DNA from: Lineus longissimus
Taxonomy: Eukaryota; Nemertea; Pilidiophora; Heteronemertea; Lineidae
Length of the DNA: 64,000 nt
Direction of reading: 5' to 3'
Assembly (NCBI RefSeq): GCF_910592395.1
Contig: NC_088319.1
Span: 14,818,001-14,882,000, forward strand
The notes beneath the pieces are model-generated. The model had not been told where the DNA came from and searched no databases. It saw only the letters and a program-made list of their open reading frames with translations. Every line of letters begins with the position of its first letter. Positions within the stretch are counted from its first letter, which is position 1. Made by a program: the position numbers and the translations under genes. This document shows positions 26,063 through 38,149 of the stretch, one piece after another.

Positions 26063-26482
26063 CAATAGCGGTAGCCCGGGAGCGGTAGTGATGGCGGGAA
26101 CACCTGTGCAGTGCACTTTCATTATAGCTAATTCACCGAGGAACCGTGCTATCCCTGCCCATGACATCAAAGACGGTTCTTGTCAACGAATGAAATACAC
26201 GAACTGAAGGTACACGTACAATGACGTACGGAAAGGACTATAGTTGCACCATGTTTACCCAACGAAGAAGAGGTATTTTTTTAACTACAGTTCACAGTTG
26301 GCTATTTTTAGTTGGTTGAGGGTGCTTCTTCTTCTTAGGAAGATTATTAGCAGGAGATAGCTACAATATGTACTTAAGTAGGTGCATGTAAGATTACGTT
26401 ACACGACGTTAGAAATAATGGTCTCTCGTATCACACTGCACATCGAAACTCAGACTAAATGATTGGTATATAATTCAAACGT

Positions 26483-26488
26483 TTTATT
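26483..26488 (-). terminator. Candidate poly(A) signal of the TLR gene
   Basis: AATAAA on the minus strand (plus strand TTTATT), about 490 bp past the TLR stop codon. It is the first canonical hexamer I noticed at a plausible 3'UTR distance. Confidence 0.35.
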
Positions 26489-26708
26489 TCACTCGTCTTA
26501 TGATGTATGTAGCTCTATATCTTGAATAATGGTAAATAGCACCGATAATCGTGATCCGGCTACCTTTGCCGCATGTTCTCTCTGATATTGATACATAACT
26601 GAAACATTAAGATTGCGATCTGTAACGTCACATTCACCGTGACTCGATGTGACGGCTTCCTCTTTACATCAACCACATCGTTTTCAATAACCAGTTGATA
26701 GTAACTAT

Positions 26709-26862
26709 CCACGTCAATCACTGTGGCCTAACAACCGATGTGTTGTACACGTCAATCACTATGTCCTCACAACCGATGTGTTGTAGAAGTTACACGTCAA
26801 TCACTGTGGCCTAAAAACCAATGAGTTAAAAGGATACACGTCAATCACTGACCGATATCTTG
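26709..26862. repeat. Short tandem repeat in the probable 3'UTR of the TLR gene
   Basis: CACGTCAATCACT occurs at 26710, 26748, 26793 and 26837, three times followed by a TGTCCTCACAACCGATGTGTTG-like stretch. Spacing is 38-45 bp. It lies 120-270 bp beyond the TLR stop codon. Confidence 0.85.
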
Positions 26863-26978
26863 AATAGATGCAACGAACCAATGCCGAAATTCGGTCATTG
26901 AGCTCGAGAGAAGAAGAAAAAGCAATAGCCAGAAGGAGAGTTTATGACCATATAACGATGAGGTGCGTAAAAGCGGCA

Positions 26979-29543
26979 CTAGTCATCATCCGAAGTGTTC
27001 AAATTCTCCCAGGCCTCGAGTTCCTCGAGCTCCACCCCTGGAGGACGTTTTAGAGCAAGGATCAACTGCTTCCAGAACAAGTCCTGCTCAGCCAGCGCAT
27101 CGCTCCATGTGATAAAAGTCTTAGTGCGCATGACCACCTGCATAGTTCCCGTGATGTTTTCCGGGGACACGTCATTCAGTTTGACCAAGATGAGAACATC
27201 ACGATCATCGTAGAACAACTTGTGTTGGGCAACACTCAGCTCCAGTTGGCACCATTGAGACTTGGCAAAGTCATCGCTCAGAATCAGAAGGGTTTTCCGG
27301 CTCCTGTCGATGCATTTGACAATGTTGTCTGTGATGAACTCCCCGATGGTGAAGTCCCTATGGTGGAGGCAGATCCTATAGCCAGCTTCGTCCTCGAGTT
27401 TCGGCTTCAACTGATTGTAGACCCAGTCGTAGTCGGCTCCGTTAAAGGACACGAACGCATCCCACTTGAACTTGCATCCTTCGATTGATCCGTAGCCCCG
27501 CCATCTTGCCCTGATTAGCATCAATCCGTATCTGATGTAACCTCGATATCGTACGGTGACGAATATGACAATAGCAATCAAGAGACCAATGGGGCCGAGG
27601 GTAGATGGTAGAATGATCGGCAGCAGCGATCGACAGTCCTTATCAAAATTGAATAGAGCCATATTATAATATTTTGATGGCGAGGCACACTTAACGTTGA
27701 ACAAGCTGATGATTTCAATCCTCGGGCGAGGCCTGCGAAGCCACTCTGAGAATGGTAACATCGAACAGTTACACTCAAAATTGTTGGACGCAACATTCAA
27801 CTTCCTTAATTTCGGAATTTTCCAAATTCGTTTGTGATCGAGAGCCGATATACGATTCCGCGATAAGTCTAGGGTTACTAAATTTTCCAACATCATCAGT
27901 TCCTGGTACGGAAAGTGGTGTATATTGCTTTGTTGAAGTGAGAGAATTTCTATATTTTTGAGAGAAGAGATTATTTGTCTTATGGAGTCTTCTCTGAAAC
28001 TCCACTCTGATATTTCAAGTTGTTTGAGCGTTGCTAAGGTACTGTTTGGCAGCACTGTCGTGCCTGCACAAGAAAGGAACAGTTTTTCTAGTTTGGTGAG
28101 ATGCTCCATCTCCCCCACCGAGTTTTTACGGAAGAAGTTTTTGTTCAGATTTAAAGAGCGAAGGTTACTTGGTAAGGATTCGTGTTCAAAATGTTCGAGT
28201 GGGTTTGTCGAAAGATCGAGCTCTATCAGACTGTGAAGAGCATACAGCGCCTTTGATGTTAGCGTCACCATCATATTATTTGATAGGTCCAGGTGTTGAA
28301 GTTTAGGTAAGCACTCAAAATCGTTCGCTCTCAGATGAGAAATGTAATTTGCCTTCAACACCAACTGCCGTGGGTAGACTTCCATACATCGCCCATTAAG
28401 ACGGAATTGGGGAACGTGACCCAGTCCATTGTGTCCGATATCCAACATTTGCACACTCCTGAAGCCAAGTAAAAAGGACACATTGCTTACTGAGTTAAAA
28501 TGAATGTTTATTGAGACCGAGTCCCAGAGCTGAAATGGTCGAAAGGCACTCGGGGAGATAGTAGATATATTGCCATCACTAAGCTCGAAAATTGGCGATG
28601 AACGTTTACTGGCGTTGATGCAGTTAAAGTAGTCATTATCAATGTCGCCTATATTGTTGCTGCTCATAAAAAGGTGTTTGACTGTCTGAAAGTTCAGGTA
28701 ACAAAGAACTGTCTTCGCGTCAGCCGTCGATAAATTATTCGAGCGAAAACTGGCGTAAGTTAGCCGTTTGCCACGAATAAACTGCAGTGTCCTTGAGTGA
28801 GTGATGTTACATCTGTCGAGCACGATACGGCTGGGCATGAGGAGAGAAAGTGAATCGAGGCATCCGGGCTTAAAGAAGTTGTTTCCACTTAACTTTAAGA
28901 ACCTGACCGAGGGGACACATTTGACCAATTCATCCGGCATTGTTTTGAGTTCATTATTACTGAGGTCAAGCCATATTAACTCCGTGGCATCCATTTGACA
29001 TATTGACTGTGCAAGATAATCCACAGTGAGCTTACTGCCAGTGAGAACCAGCTTTCTCAGTCGCAGTCCGCGTAGAAGTTCCGTGCTCATTCCAGTAAAG
29101 TTATTATTTTGCAATGCAAGAGTATGCAGCCTTGGAAGAGTATGAAAAACATCTCCACGAAGACTGACCAGGGTGTTACCATTCAGTGAAAATAAGTGAG
29201 TCATGGAAGAAGACGATATAAAGAACTGGCGGAGATCCAGTTCTTTGAAATCCTTGAAGGAGATTGATGTCATAGAAGGAGAAAGGTTATATTTGGCAGG
29301 GCTGAGACTTCTCCCGCCGCCCTCCAACTTTGCACTTTTAATCCAAGACGGCATGTTCGGTAAGGTAGTAATATTGTGACAATTTACTGAGTATCGGAGG
29401 AATTCGCAGTAACATCCGTTGAGCTTTGGGCACTCTTTCGGCTTTTCATCGCGTGTTTCGTACGCGGCGAGTGAGGAGGCTCCACAGACAAAAAGGAGCA
29501 CCCATGCGGTCAGGGGCATCCTGACAGTCACACTGACACACAT
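26979..29543 (-). CDS. Toll-like receptor, single exon, single LRRCT type
   Basis: A complete 854-residue innate immune receptor in one exon; an ATG at 29541-29543 or a second in-frame Met at residue 9 could start it. A hydrophobic signal peptide (about residues 9-27, WVLLFVCGASSLAAY) is followed by a Cys cluster (CPKLNGCYCEF, 38-48), about 20 leucine-rich repeats, one LRRCT cap (FECNCSMLPFSEWL, near 589-602), a transmembrane helix (about 643-664) and a TIR domain (about 693-832). TIR box 1 is WDAFVSF and box 3 has FW. Box 2 reads RDFTIGEFITDNI: the usual proline of the BB loop is replaced. One cysteine cap is the vertebrate-like (sccTLR) arrangement, common in invertebrate TLR expansions. 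The ligand cannot be inferred. No frameshift is seen. Confidence 0.97.
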   Translation of the reverse strand: MCVSVTVRMPLTAWVLLFVCGASSLAAYETRDEKPKECPKLNGCYCEFLRYSVNCHNITTLPNMPSWIKSAKLEGGGRSLSPAKYNLSPSMTSISFKDFKELDLRQFFISSSSMTHLFSLNGNTLVSLRGDVFHTLPRLHTLALQNNNFTGMSTELLRGLRLRKLVLTGSKLTVDYLAQSICQMDATELIWLDLSNNELKTMPDELVKCVPSVRFLKLSGNNFFKPGCLDSLSLLMPSRIVLDRCNITHSRTLQFIRGKRLTYASFRSNNLSTADAKTVLCYLNFQTVKHLFMSSNNIGDIDNDYFNCINASKRSSPIFELSDGNISTISPSAFRPFQLWDSVSINIHFNSVSNVSFLLGFRSVQMLDIGHNGLGHVPQFRLNGRCMEVYPRQLVLKANYISHLRANDFECLPKLQHLDLSNNMMVTLTSKALYALHSLIELDLSTNPLEHFEHESLPSNLRSLNLNKNFFRKNSVGEMEHLTKLEKLFLSCAGTTVLPNSTLATLKQLEISEWSFREDSIRQIISSLKNIEILSLQQSNIHHFPYQELMMLENLVTLDLSRNRISALDHKRIWKIPKLRKLNVASNNFECNCSMLPFSEWLRRPRPRIEIISLFNVKCASPSKYYNMALFNFDKDCRSLLPIILPSTLGPIGLLIAIVIFVTVRYRGYIRYGLMLIRARWRGYGSIEGCKFKWDAFVSFNGADYDWVYNQLKPKLEDEAGYRICLHHRDFTIGEFITDNIVKCIDRSRKTLLILSDDFAKSQWCQLELSVAQHKLFYDDRDVLILVKLNDVSPENITGTMQVVMRTKTFITWSDALAEQDLFWKQLILALKRPPGVELEELEAWENLNTSDDD

Positions 29544-29559
29544 TGTCTGCCCACAACCT

Positions 29560-30640
29560 TTGCAATTGGTTATTTCCTTGGAATACTAGTTGGAAGCATA
29601 CTAAAAATCAATCAGTACACACTGACGCCAAATGTTCCAGATCGTGAGATGAATGAGTTCAAATAACCAACCTTCACCTCAAAATTTCGGTTTCCGGTTA
29701 TGAATTCGTAAGATTACTACCAAGAATTGTATCGGAAATTCGTAATCACAGAAATAGTATGACACCTCTATCATGGTAACGTCCCGGGAAAGTGTTGCCA
29801 AACTTTCTGGTTCGAGACTCTTCCCTTGAGCGATTGAACAGCGAGGAACAAAATACGACGGTTTCCTTCAACTCCGAATACTGCTTACCGAATAAGACCA
29901 TGTAAATAAGAGCAGGCATGGTTGTCACAAAATGCATGTTTGCATGCGACTTGGAAGGAAGCATTTCAAGTATTTCTGAGAAGACGTACTTCAGATATTT
30001 TACAGACATGAAAAATACAATACATGCAGACACATGCCATACTGTATCATGTGTATACTTAGAAAAAAACGAAACATAAAAATGTGATCATCCAATTAAT
30101 GCGTATCATGATGTAAGTGGCATGGGTTTTCCGCCTGGCACAGAGGATGTCGTGACGATTTGTGCTGCACACGTTTCTAAAAGCAACCACTGAGAAATAC
30201 TTGCAAACAAATGTGTATTAATTTCATCGGGTCAGGAATTATGTCACGGGTTTAAAGTATATATACGGATGTCTCCGATTAATTTATGCTTGGTGATGCT
30301 TGTTTTTTGCAGGGAACAGGTGGAACATGTAGACAGCGTTGAGCGCCAAGCTCGGTATTATATGCCAGGCCTAAGGTCAATTGTCTTTGTCCTAAACGTT
30401 TTGGGCTCTGTAGCGCAGACTACTGGTCGGACTACATGTAATATTTCTTCTGTCACCGATCACTATAATCCACCATCGCACAGAAGAACTGCGACACCAT
30501 GCTTTCATCCCGGAATTGATTGGGGAGTTATAAATATGTATTGACATCATGTTAAAAGGGTACAGGGACCAGCCTAGGACTCCTTTATCAGCCCTTAAGG
30601 AAACGGCATGACGTTTACCTAATTCTGGCCTGATCCAAAG
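29560..30640. other. Upstream flank of the TLR gene, nothing recognised
   Basis: This flank should hold the TLR promoter and any 5'UTR. I see short AT-rich runs and no convincing core promoter or coding segment. Confidence 0.4.
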
Positions 30641-30649
30641 ATTCTCCAT

Positions 30650-31294
30650 CTACGCTTCTGTTCGGAGTCTTATAGTGTAAACGAACTCGGGGACCAATGA
30701 AACGCACCATGAAGCAACAAATGAGAGACTAATGATTCCACATCCCCAATAGCACTGACAGATCGATACGACTGAGGTCATTATCCCTGAGATATGTCGT
30801 ACCTGGTCAATTGGAAAATCGTTAGAAGGCAGACAGGATTTCGTCTTATATGGAACTACAATTGCTAGAATGCCGAATAGGACCCCAGGTTGTATTTGTT
30901 TCTTCGTCCTGATTAGCATTGGGCCCGGCCGTCTCATTTCAATGAATATTCTCATCCACACTGGCGTAAAATCCGAATGCGGAACACACGCCCTCTCTCG
31001 AATGTCTCCTATGGCCACAGCCTTTCTACATCTTGAAAACCTGAGCAGCCGCAAGCTGCCCGAGAACAACGAAATGCTGTCCTGCTCAACTGAGTTAAAA
31101 GCAAAAGTGGCGATTGCATTTGATATTTGACAGAAGGAAATGACTGTCACGGCCATTGTAATGTTGTAATCGTGATAGTCTCTGACAGAAGGAAACGCAT
31201 TTACGTTATTTGCGCTGACCAAAAGTGACATATTCTGGTCTCTTTGGAATACAAAGGCAACGACTAATGATGACATTTTTCTCGCAAATGTCAT
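30650..31294 (-). CDS. Unrecognised membrane-protein-like ORF, possibly a gene fragment
   Basis: A 214-codon frame with a true ATG (31292-31294), longer than most chance frames in this window. It contains hydrophobic stretches ITMAVTVISFCQISNAIATF, PGVLFGILAIVVPY and SICQCYWGCGIISLSFVAS, separated by basic segments (SLRLLRFSRCRKA, MRRPGPMLIRTKKQ). This suggests a multi-pass membrane protein or a fragment of one, such as a receptor, but no family motif is recognisable. An 86-codon frame is open on the opposite strand. It stands alone about 1.1 kb upstream of the TLR gene, on the same strand. Chance or a decayed gene remain real alternatives. Confidence 0.3.
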   Translation of the reverse strand: MTFARKMSSLVVAFVFQRDQNMSLLVSANNVNAFPSVRDYHDYNITMAVTVISFCQISNAIATFAFNSVEQDSISLFSGSLRLLRFSRCRKAVAIGDIRERACVPHSDFTPVWMRIFIEMRRPGPMLIRTKKQIQPGVLFGILAIVVPYKTKSCLPSNDFPIDQVRHISGIMTSVVSICQCYWGCGIISLSFVASWCVSLVPEFVYTIRLRTEA

Positions 31295-34200
31295 GCTATG
31301 TGTTACCGCGTGGCGACAAAGTGGGCACTTAATGGATGCCCCTTTGAACAGAAGCGTTGCATTGCACTGCCATTTTACAGTGTACCAGGATAGATTAGCG
31401 TAGACGCGTTGCTTTAGGCTTCTTCGATGAGTGGTAACTACGGCAAACTACAGGACCGAAAAAGAATCCTACTTCACTGGAAGAAGTAACTACGGAAAAC
31501 CACTGGACTGAAAAAGAATCCTCCGATGTCTGTTGGGTTTAGGGAGGGAGAATGGTTCACAAGTCGGAGTGACAGAGTTATGAAAATGGTACTTCTACGG
31601 TTCTTCATGACTAACATTGAACAGCGCCGAGATAGTTCTTTAGAATATTTCCAAACATCGTAAAAAGTCGCATTTTCATGGTTAATTTCCATTTGTACAA
31701 CATCTTGAACTCTCTCTCGAGCGGCAAAGCTCCAGATGGCTTTGACAATCCCTTTGAAGTAGCCATCAAAAGATTAAAGCATAAAACCGCCGCGGAGTGC
31801 TGGCTCTCTCTTATTAACGCTACCAGAAACCTTTTTCTGTTCCCCACGGCATGATGTCTCCCGGCCTTGTGAGTTGCTTTTCAAACGACTCGATGCAATT
31901 ATGAACATCTTCGTCAACACAGAGAGTTCAACAGTTTTTTCTGTGGACCCTGTTTGGGGAGGTCACGGTCCTGCTGGAAGCGATTTTCGACTGAAAACGG
32001 ACAAGTCCAATGTTCTTCTTGTCCTTTTTATATGCAGTACAACTGTACGTGTAACTGCAGTACGATTTGAATCAACTCATTTCGGCACCAATGGCAAACT
32101 ATGACCATCCCAATTGTACGAACATCATCATCATTGGTAATAGTCCTATCATTATCCACTTATCCACAATCGAATTTCCTTTAGATTTATAGAAATGGTC
32201 ATTATTTCGAGGTCGATGACCCGGCATCGTTTACATGTGACTCAGTATCTGCTTCATCAATATTTTGAACACAAACCATCGCGTAAGTTTTACACCTTAA
32301 TCGAGTAACTTGGTTTCGCACTTTGAAAAAACAATGATCGTCTGATGCAGAACACATCTTCAAATGAATATGGAAAAAAACGTATCGAGGTTGAGCCACA
32401 ATGCCATATGGAATCTGACTCATAGTTTCCCTTCATCAATTTCGTAAGCTTTCTGATTGCCTCATCTCAAAGGGACTGAAGTTTTCTGGCTTCTTTTCGC
32501 ATTGGTCGTGTTCGTTTGTAACTTAATCTGAACCAACTTATAAAGATTAATCTAATTGTTGCCAGAAAACAAAAGAATGCGAGGACGCGTTGCTCCTATC
32601 AATTCGAGGGTTTACTAACACTGATGCAATTGTCATATGTTAAGTTAATCAGTCGAAACCACGTCGATTATGACAAGGTCTATCTGCTTTTTCTTTGCAT
32701 TGTCATTGATAGACATGCTGAGCAAATCAAAGAAATTGGAAAGATACAGATTAACGGCATGTCTGAGTCACTAATCTAAATAAATGACACCTTTTCCCTC
32801 AATCAACTTCCTTTGAAGATTTGTCTTTGCATTCACATTATAAAGACCTGTATCTGATTGGGGATACGGGAATTAGTCATTTATTATACATTTTGGTCTC
32901 ACTCTGGAGGCAATCATCCTATCGGAAACAGACTCTCCCCTTCGCCGTGTAAGGGAGTATAAGTAAGTATCGAGTGAAATGGCCCGATATGGCAGGTTGA
33001 ATGTCATAGTGGATTTATGTTGTACCCGTCAATAACCAACTCAGAAGTTAAGGAAACGGTAGAAATGTGAGGTTGGCTTGTGCTTGTCACACACATTGTA
33101 AGCTGTACTCTTGACATGTTTTAGCTTTTGAAAAAACTTTTAAAGACTTTCCGGGCAACACCGGGAGGTTTATCAGTAAAACGAATTGAGATTCTGAAAA
33201 TCTCTACGGGTTTTTTATTTCGCTGAAGAACCTCTACCTTTGCGTTTGCAAAAAACCATAAAGCTATTTCACAATCTCAACAACCATTATTTCTGAGAAT
33301 GTAGTACTACAACAGAAATCAAGGGCAGGTGATAGCATGTTGACACGCCCTAGAACCATGCGTCATGTGGGGCTATATAACAAAGTGTAAATAAGGGCCT
33401 ACCTTAAAAGCTGGTTGGACGAACTCTCCCCAGAATAGATCCAAACTAGGAATCAAACGACTAAATCCACTCGAAAGTGTAAACTATTTCAAATCCTCCA
33501 AACTATATAGTCGGCAATGGACAAAAACTTGACTGTTGTCCTTCTTTCAGTTCGAAAGGGCGGCGGAAAACTTTAAAATGTAGATTATACGGTATCCGTT
33601 ATTTTTCTCGTCTCAAAAAGAATGTACTTCGTTATTTGGTCAATCAGCAACGCCTGTTCCAAGGTTACAGTTCCTTGTTCTCCTGTTCGCATGACGATTT
33701 AGAAATCTTAATCCCACACGACTTCCATCTGTCTCATCGACACAAAATTGGCATGGAATTCTGTACAGCATAATACGCAAGGTGGTCCTGAGTAAAAAAT
33801 ACGATCCTCGAATGCTTTCTTCAATCCAAGCAGACGATCTAGATGCGCAGGCAAAATGCAGATTATCAACAATCGAGCAGACGATTCTCTCTCACCGCCG
33901 TCTCAGCAGCGACTGATTGCCCAGCATCGGAGGATGCTTGTCCGTCCTTTACTGCAAAGGTGGGCTGGAGAAATCCACAAGTGAAAATGTTGGGTGATCG
34001 GATCATCTTTCTTCAAGAAATGATAGACCATTTCAAGTCAAGACACTCTCCGTGTATACGGATATCTATTACTTTTAAACCGTGCCTATCCAAACTCAAA
34101 AGTATTAAATTTTATTCGATAACAGTGGTGATTCGAATTCATTATACCGGTTACGGGTGACAATAAACTCGCCGGGAACCTTTGTGGCTTGTGAAATTGA

Positions 34201-35740
34201 GGGGCGAAAGGACTGAAAGGAGTGCCTTTGACCCCTACAAATATCTTGTGACAAAAGAGTCCGGCGAATCTATAACTGCATAGTCCGACGTAGCCTGTTA
34301 ATCAATTTCAATCACCCGACCGTGACATATACGAACGCCCTTGCACTCGAAAGTTCATCTGGTAAATGGAAGTGCGAGAACAACTGAAAAGTAGTGGACG
34401 TTATCAGTTACGCATGAGCAAATTCGCCTCCAAAAACACATGTAAAAGGTGACCGTTATTAAACTTGAGATAGACATGATATTTTGGAGGAATTTAGGAA
34501 ACATTGTCCATTCTTTTGCCGTTGCTAATGAGTATGCCAGGGTGTATAATTTGGCAGTTTTGATTGGACTATCCACCGGAAGTAGCCCGTAATTTAGCTC
34601 TCTGAAATCTCTGAATACGAAATTGCCTTCAGAACGAGAAGGAAATGTCGTGATTCATGTAGCTTTGTTAAAGAACATGTAATAGCTTTAGAAAAAAGAA
34701 ATATGATTTTTGAGACAATCTCCTGAAACGATTAGAAATCGGATTGGAATAAGTTCAGAAGGATTGAATGAAATAGGATTAGTCCATTGCAATAAATGAC
34801 GTATCGCTTAATATGAATCGTTGATAAGAATGCACTTTTATAATTGCATGCGATGACTATTGGATAAATAGACTGGGGGAAAAACTCAGTCGAAACTATG
34901 TGCATGTTAACGAAATGAACATTAATGCTCATCCGAATCTCATACGAAAAAATGAATCTAAATGTATCTGAATATGACAGCGTCTAGACTCGCATTTAGC
35001 GGCAATAGCTGTATTGGGGACGAAGCGACAATATCTAGATGATGTTACCATGTTCATTGCATTATCGTACGTTGATGACGTTATCATCCCATTAATATCG
35101 CGGCAGCTCATTTGACGTGCATACGATCCCACGCTTAACTTGATGTAATAAGCCGCGTTGATGAGACCTAATTTCTACACTTATTTTAGGTCTATATAGA
35201 CATCCGTGATGAGACCGAGTTCTGAGGGCTCGCCAGGTTTGTCTCGCCAGGGTGTTGGCAGTGGTGGGTGACTTCCCTGGGAAGCTGAACCCGAGCATGA
35301 TATCAGGGAAAATGGCTTTAAACCAAAAGTACAAAATTTCTGTTTTTGGCCCTTTCTGCTTTCATTCCAATCGTTTTGTTGATAAAAAGATATTGGTTCT
35401 AACACCCGAAGGTTCAAACATACGTTTTACACTTTGGCGTATCTTTAAATTTATATTTTTACGATACTTATTGTTAGTTCTTACTCATGAGAACCTTATA
35501 ATGATCACAAAATGGTCCAAAAGCAATGACGGCTGTTTGCAGCTCCGAAAGGCAAGAATCATTGTGCGAAGCTTATATTATATCGCCATGCCATCTCTTG
35601 GTCGAACGCTTCAGTGACGGCTGCAGCTGCAATGTTGGTGTCTGCGGCGAGGAGCGTGAATGCGACCCTAGCTGGTGATGGCAGCGTTTATGTGTTCAAG
35701 AAACCCGACTTTTTGTAGATCAGAACTAGATATCATTGGG

Positions 35741-35775
35741 ACTAGCTTTCGAAACTAGCGCATCTTCATCAGTGT
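35741..35775 (-). other. CTGATGA...CGAAA motif with palindromic CTAG arms, reminiscent of Penelope-like elements
   Basis: On the minus strand CTGATGA (plus 35767-35773) is followed after 15 bases by GAAAGC, and GCTAGTTTCGAAAGCTAGTC forms a near palindrome. CTGATGA plus GAAA are the conserved core boxes of hammerhead ribozymes, carried in the terminal repeats of Penelope-like retroelements. The intervening bases do not fold into a convincing stem II, and no RT or GIY-YIG coding sequence is nearby. It may be an isolated terminal fragment or coincidence. Confidence 0.25.
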
Positions 35776-37072
35776 CCTTTATCAGCATTCATGAGACTAT
35801 AGTGTTTATGACTTACTCTGATCTACTAGTACCTGTTAGATAGTCCACCATGATGTATGCTTATCATCCAGCAGGTGTGTGACACATGTATCTTCTATCA
35901 ATGTTCACAGACAAAAACCTCGCAGAATTCCGATCACGAAAAATTGCATGACATACACCGAAAGAATTCATGTTGAGTCATTTCCCATAGGTCTAAAATG
36001 ACATCTTCTCTCTTATCTGACATAGGGTAAAGTCACGAGTTTCTTTAGCAGTGTTAATATGAAGCTACATCATCATGGTTACCTGAATGAGATAAAAATG
36101 ATATCGACAGGTTCATAGAGAGTAACATTTGTCAGTGTGGCGGAGTAATTGTCCCGCCATTGATTTTACGACATTTACGACAACCAGAAATTGACGGATT
36201 GATCCCGCGGGTACTCTTTTTCAAACGCATCATGTTGGCGATGAATGGCTCATGTAATTGGACGGGAATTTGTGGAAATGAATTCGAGAAAGGTGTTTGT
36301 TGGCATTGTTGGTTTTTTTTATAAAGTGTTTATCCAATTGTGGAAGTCGGCACTGTTTGAAGTTCTCTACTTTCACCAAATCTAAGATCGCTTCATTAAT
36401 TGCTACATGTAAGAAAGCGACACAAAGCCAGGGCAAGCACAAAACATAACGGCATGACCCGTTGTCGATCCATGCCATATCACGGTTTTGATGACAGTAT
36501 CTACAGTATATCTACACTAAAAGAAATCTGTTCGATTATAGATGGCAAAACATCCAGTTCTGCCAGTCACCTTGAGCACTGAAAGCTGCCGCAGTTTGCT
36601 AAATGAAAAACGAAAGATCTTTATTCGCTGCTAACTAACATGGTTTTTAAGGCATTAGCTCAATGGTTATTGGTTGTCATGAGTGCTGTGACCACATGGC
36701 TGTTCGCACGGTATTGACAGATTCCTGTTGCTTCTTTACTCTCGTCTTATCTCGAGAAGTTCTTGCTGGTTTTCCGCTCTTGATGAAGTACTGCCGTTGA
36801 AGAAGTGTTCCTGTTCTAGATTCTTTGCCTATACTACTTGCAATGAATAGACGACCCCTCCCCCTCCCCCCAAAGAAAACCCCCCAGAAATCAAGTTCTA
36901 CAATATATATACATGTACTACTATATTATCAAATATGGATATTGTATACATTGTATAATGGAGCTCTTGTTGATTCAGTCATCGGTCACGTGTGTATGGA
37001 CGTTCGGGGAAATAAATATGACATTTACTTATTTTTGGCTCCCCGTGACATTTTCCAGACATAACATGTAAA

Positions 37073-37286
37073 TCAACCGGCCAATGATACATAATCCAGC
37101 CTAATTGACCTGGCGCGATATGTCCGTTTCATGATGGCAGAAAAACAACCTGTATCACTGGATGACGAAATATCCATCTATATTTCCATTACCAATATGT
37201 CGCTGCCAAAACAACCGGCAGATGATACATAATCCAGCCTGAAAAATGACATGATTTGGCGCGGTATTGCCATGTCATGATGACAG
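37073..37286. repeat. Diverged direct duplication, about 70 bp, offset about 137 bp
   Basis: Both blocks (37073-37140, 37211-37286) contain AACCGGC.ATGATACATAATCCAGCCT, GGCGCG.TAT and TCATGATG.CAG. Confidence 0.75.
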
Positions 37287-38149
37287 TATATTTTCCATTC
37301 GCCACTGGCTTTCCTCATAGGACTTCCTGTCAGGTGAGAGGTTTTCACCAATAAAAACCCCTATGTGATGATGGCCGTGCTGTCTGAGCCGAACAATCAT
37401 GATAGCTCTCTTCTGATTCGTCATTACCAAAACTGAAAGCGAGGTTAAGATCGGCCTCGGCCGACTCCCGAGAACGAGATTAATGAGGAGTCGGTTTCGG
37501 AAGTCGCAAGGCGCGTTGCTCACGATTGCGGGAGTCATTTACAACCCTCGCAGTGTGGTACATGTGCTTGAAAAACTGTAACCCCTTTAAGCAAGCTTAA
37601 AATCTTCGAAGATGGTACGAATTTACCAAAAAGAAACTGCGCTTGAAAAGAAACGCCCTTGTTAAACCACGGTTATGCCATGCAGCTTCTTATATAACCT
37701 AACTATTGATTTGTGTTGATTAGTTCATCGCTGATGACACCCCGCAGCAGTGTAGCAAAAGTCTTTCTTTTAAAACGATCCAACCTTCAGGAGGTGGTTT
37801 GAAGTGTGGTACGATTCTTTCAGTTCTCTCAGTAAACTGATTACGGTCGTAAGATGAGATGTTATGGGGCTAGTTATATAAGTCACGGCTGCACATTCAT
37901 CAGAAGGTTGTTGATGCTGCTGGTTGTTGACTAATTACAAGGCAGTTAATGCACAGGAATGAGCATGCACTGCATGCGACTATCACCGGATTTAAGGTGA
38001 CAGTATTTAGTTCTATGGACGTTACAACAAGAAGCTAGTTGGCCCACCCATCACCCTGATAAATCAGTGTGAACAGGATGATTCTACCCCGAGTATCACT
38101 GGCTCGATTCTGTCAACGGACGTTCGAGACGTTCAGTTGAACTTCAGCA

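Larger units (their letters stand above)
19130..26480. other. Gene-poor region, no recognised gene
   Basis: Several protein-like minus-strand frames occur (19626-19856, 20704-21048, 25026-25322) but they lack ATG starts or in-phase splice partners. Old duplications occupy 20140-20755, 22960-23535 and 25749-26062. A short (CCCCA)n tract lies at 23797-23822. Confidence 0.5.
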
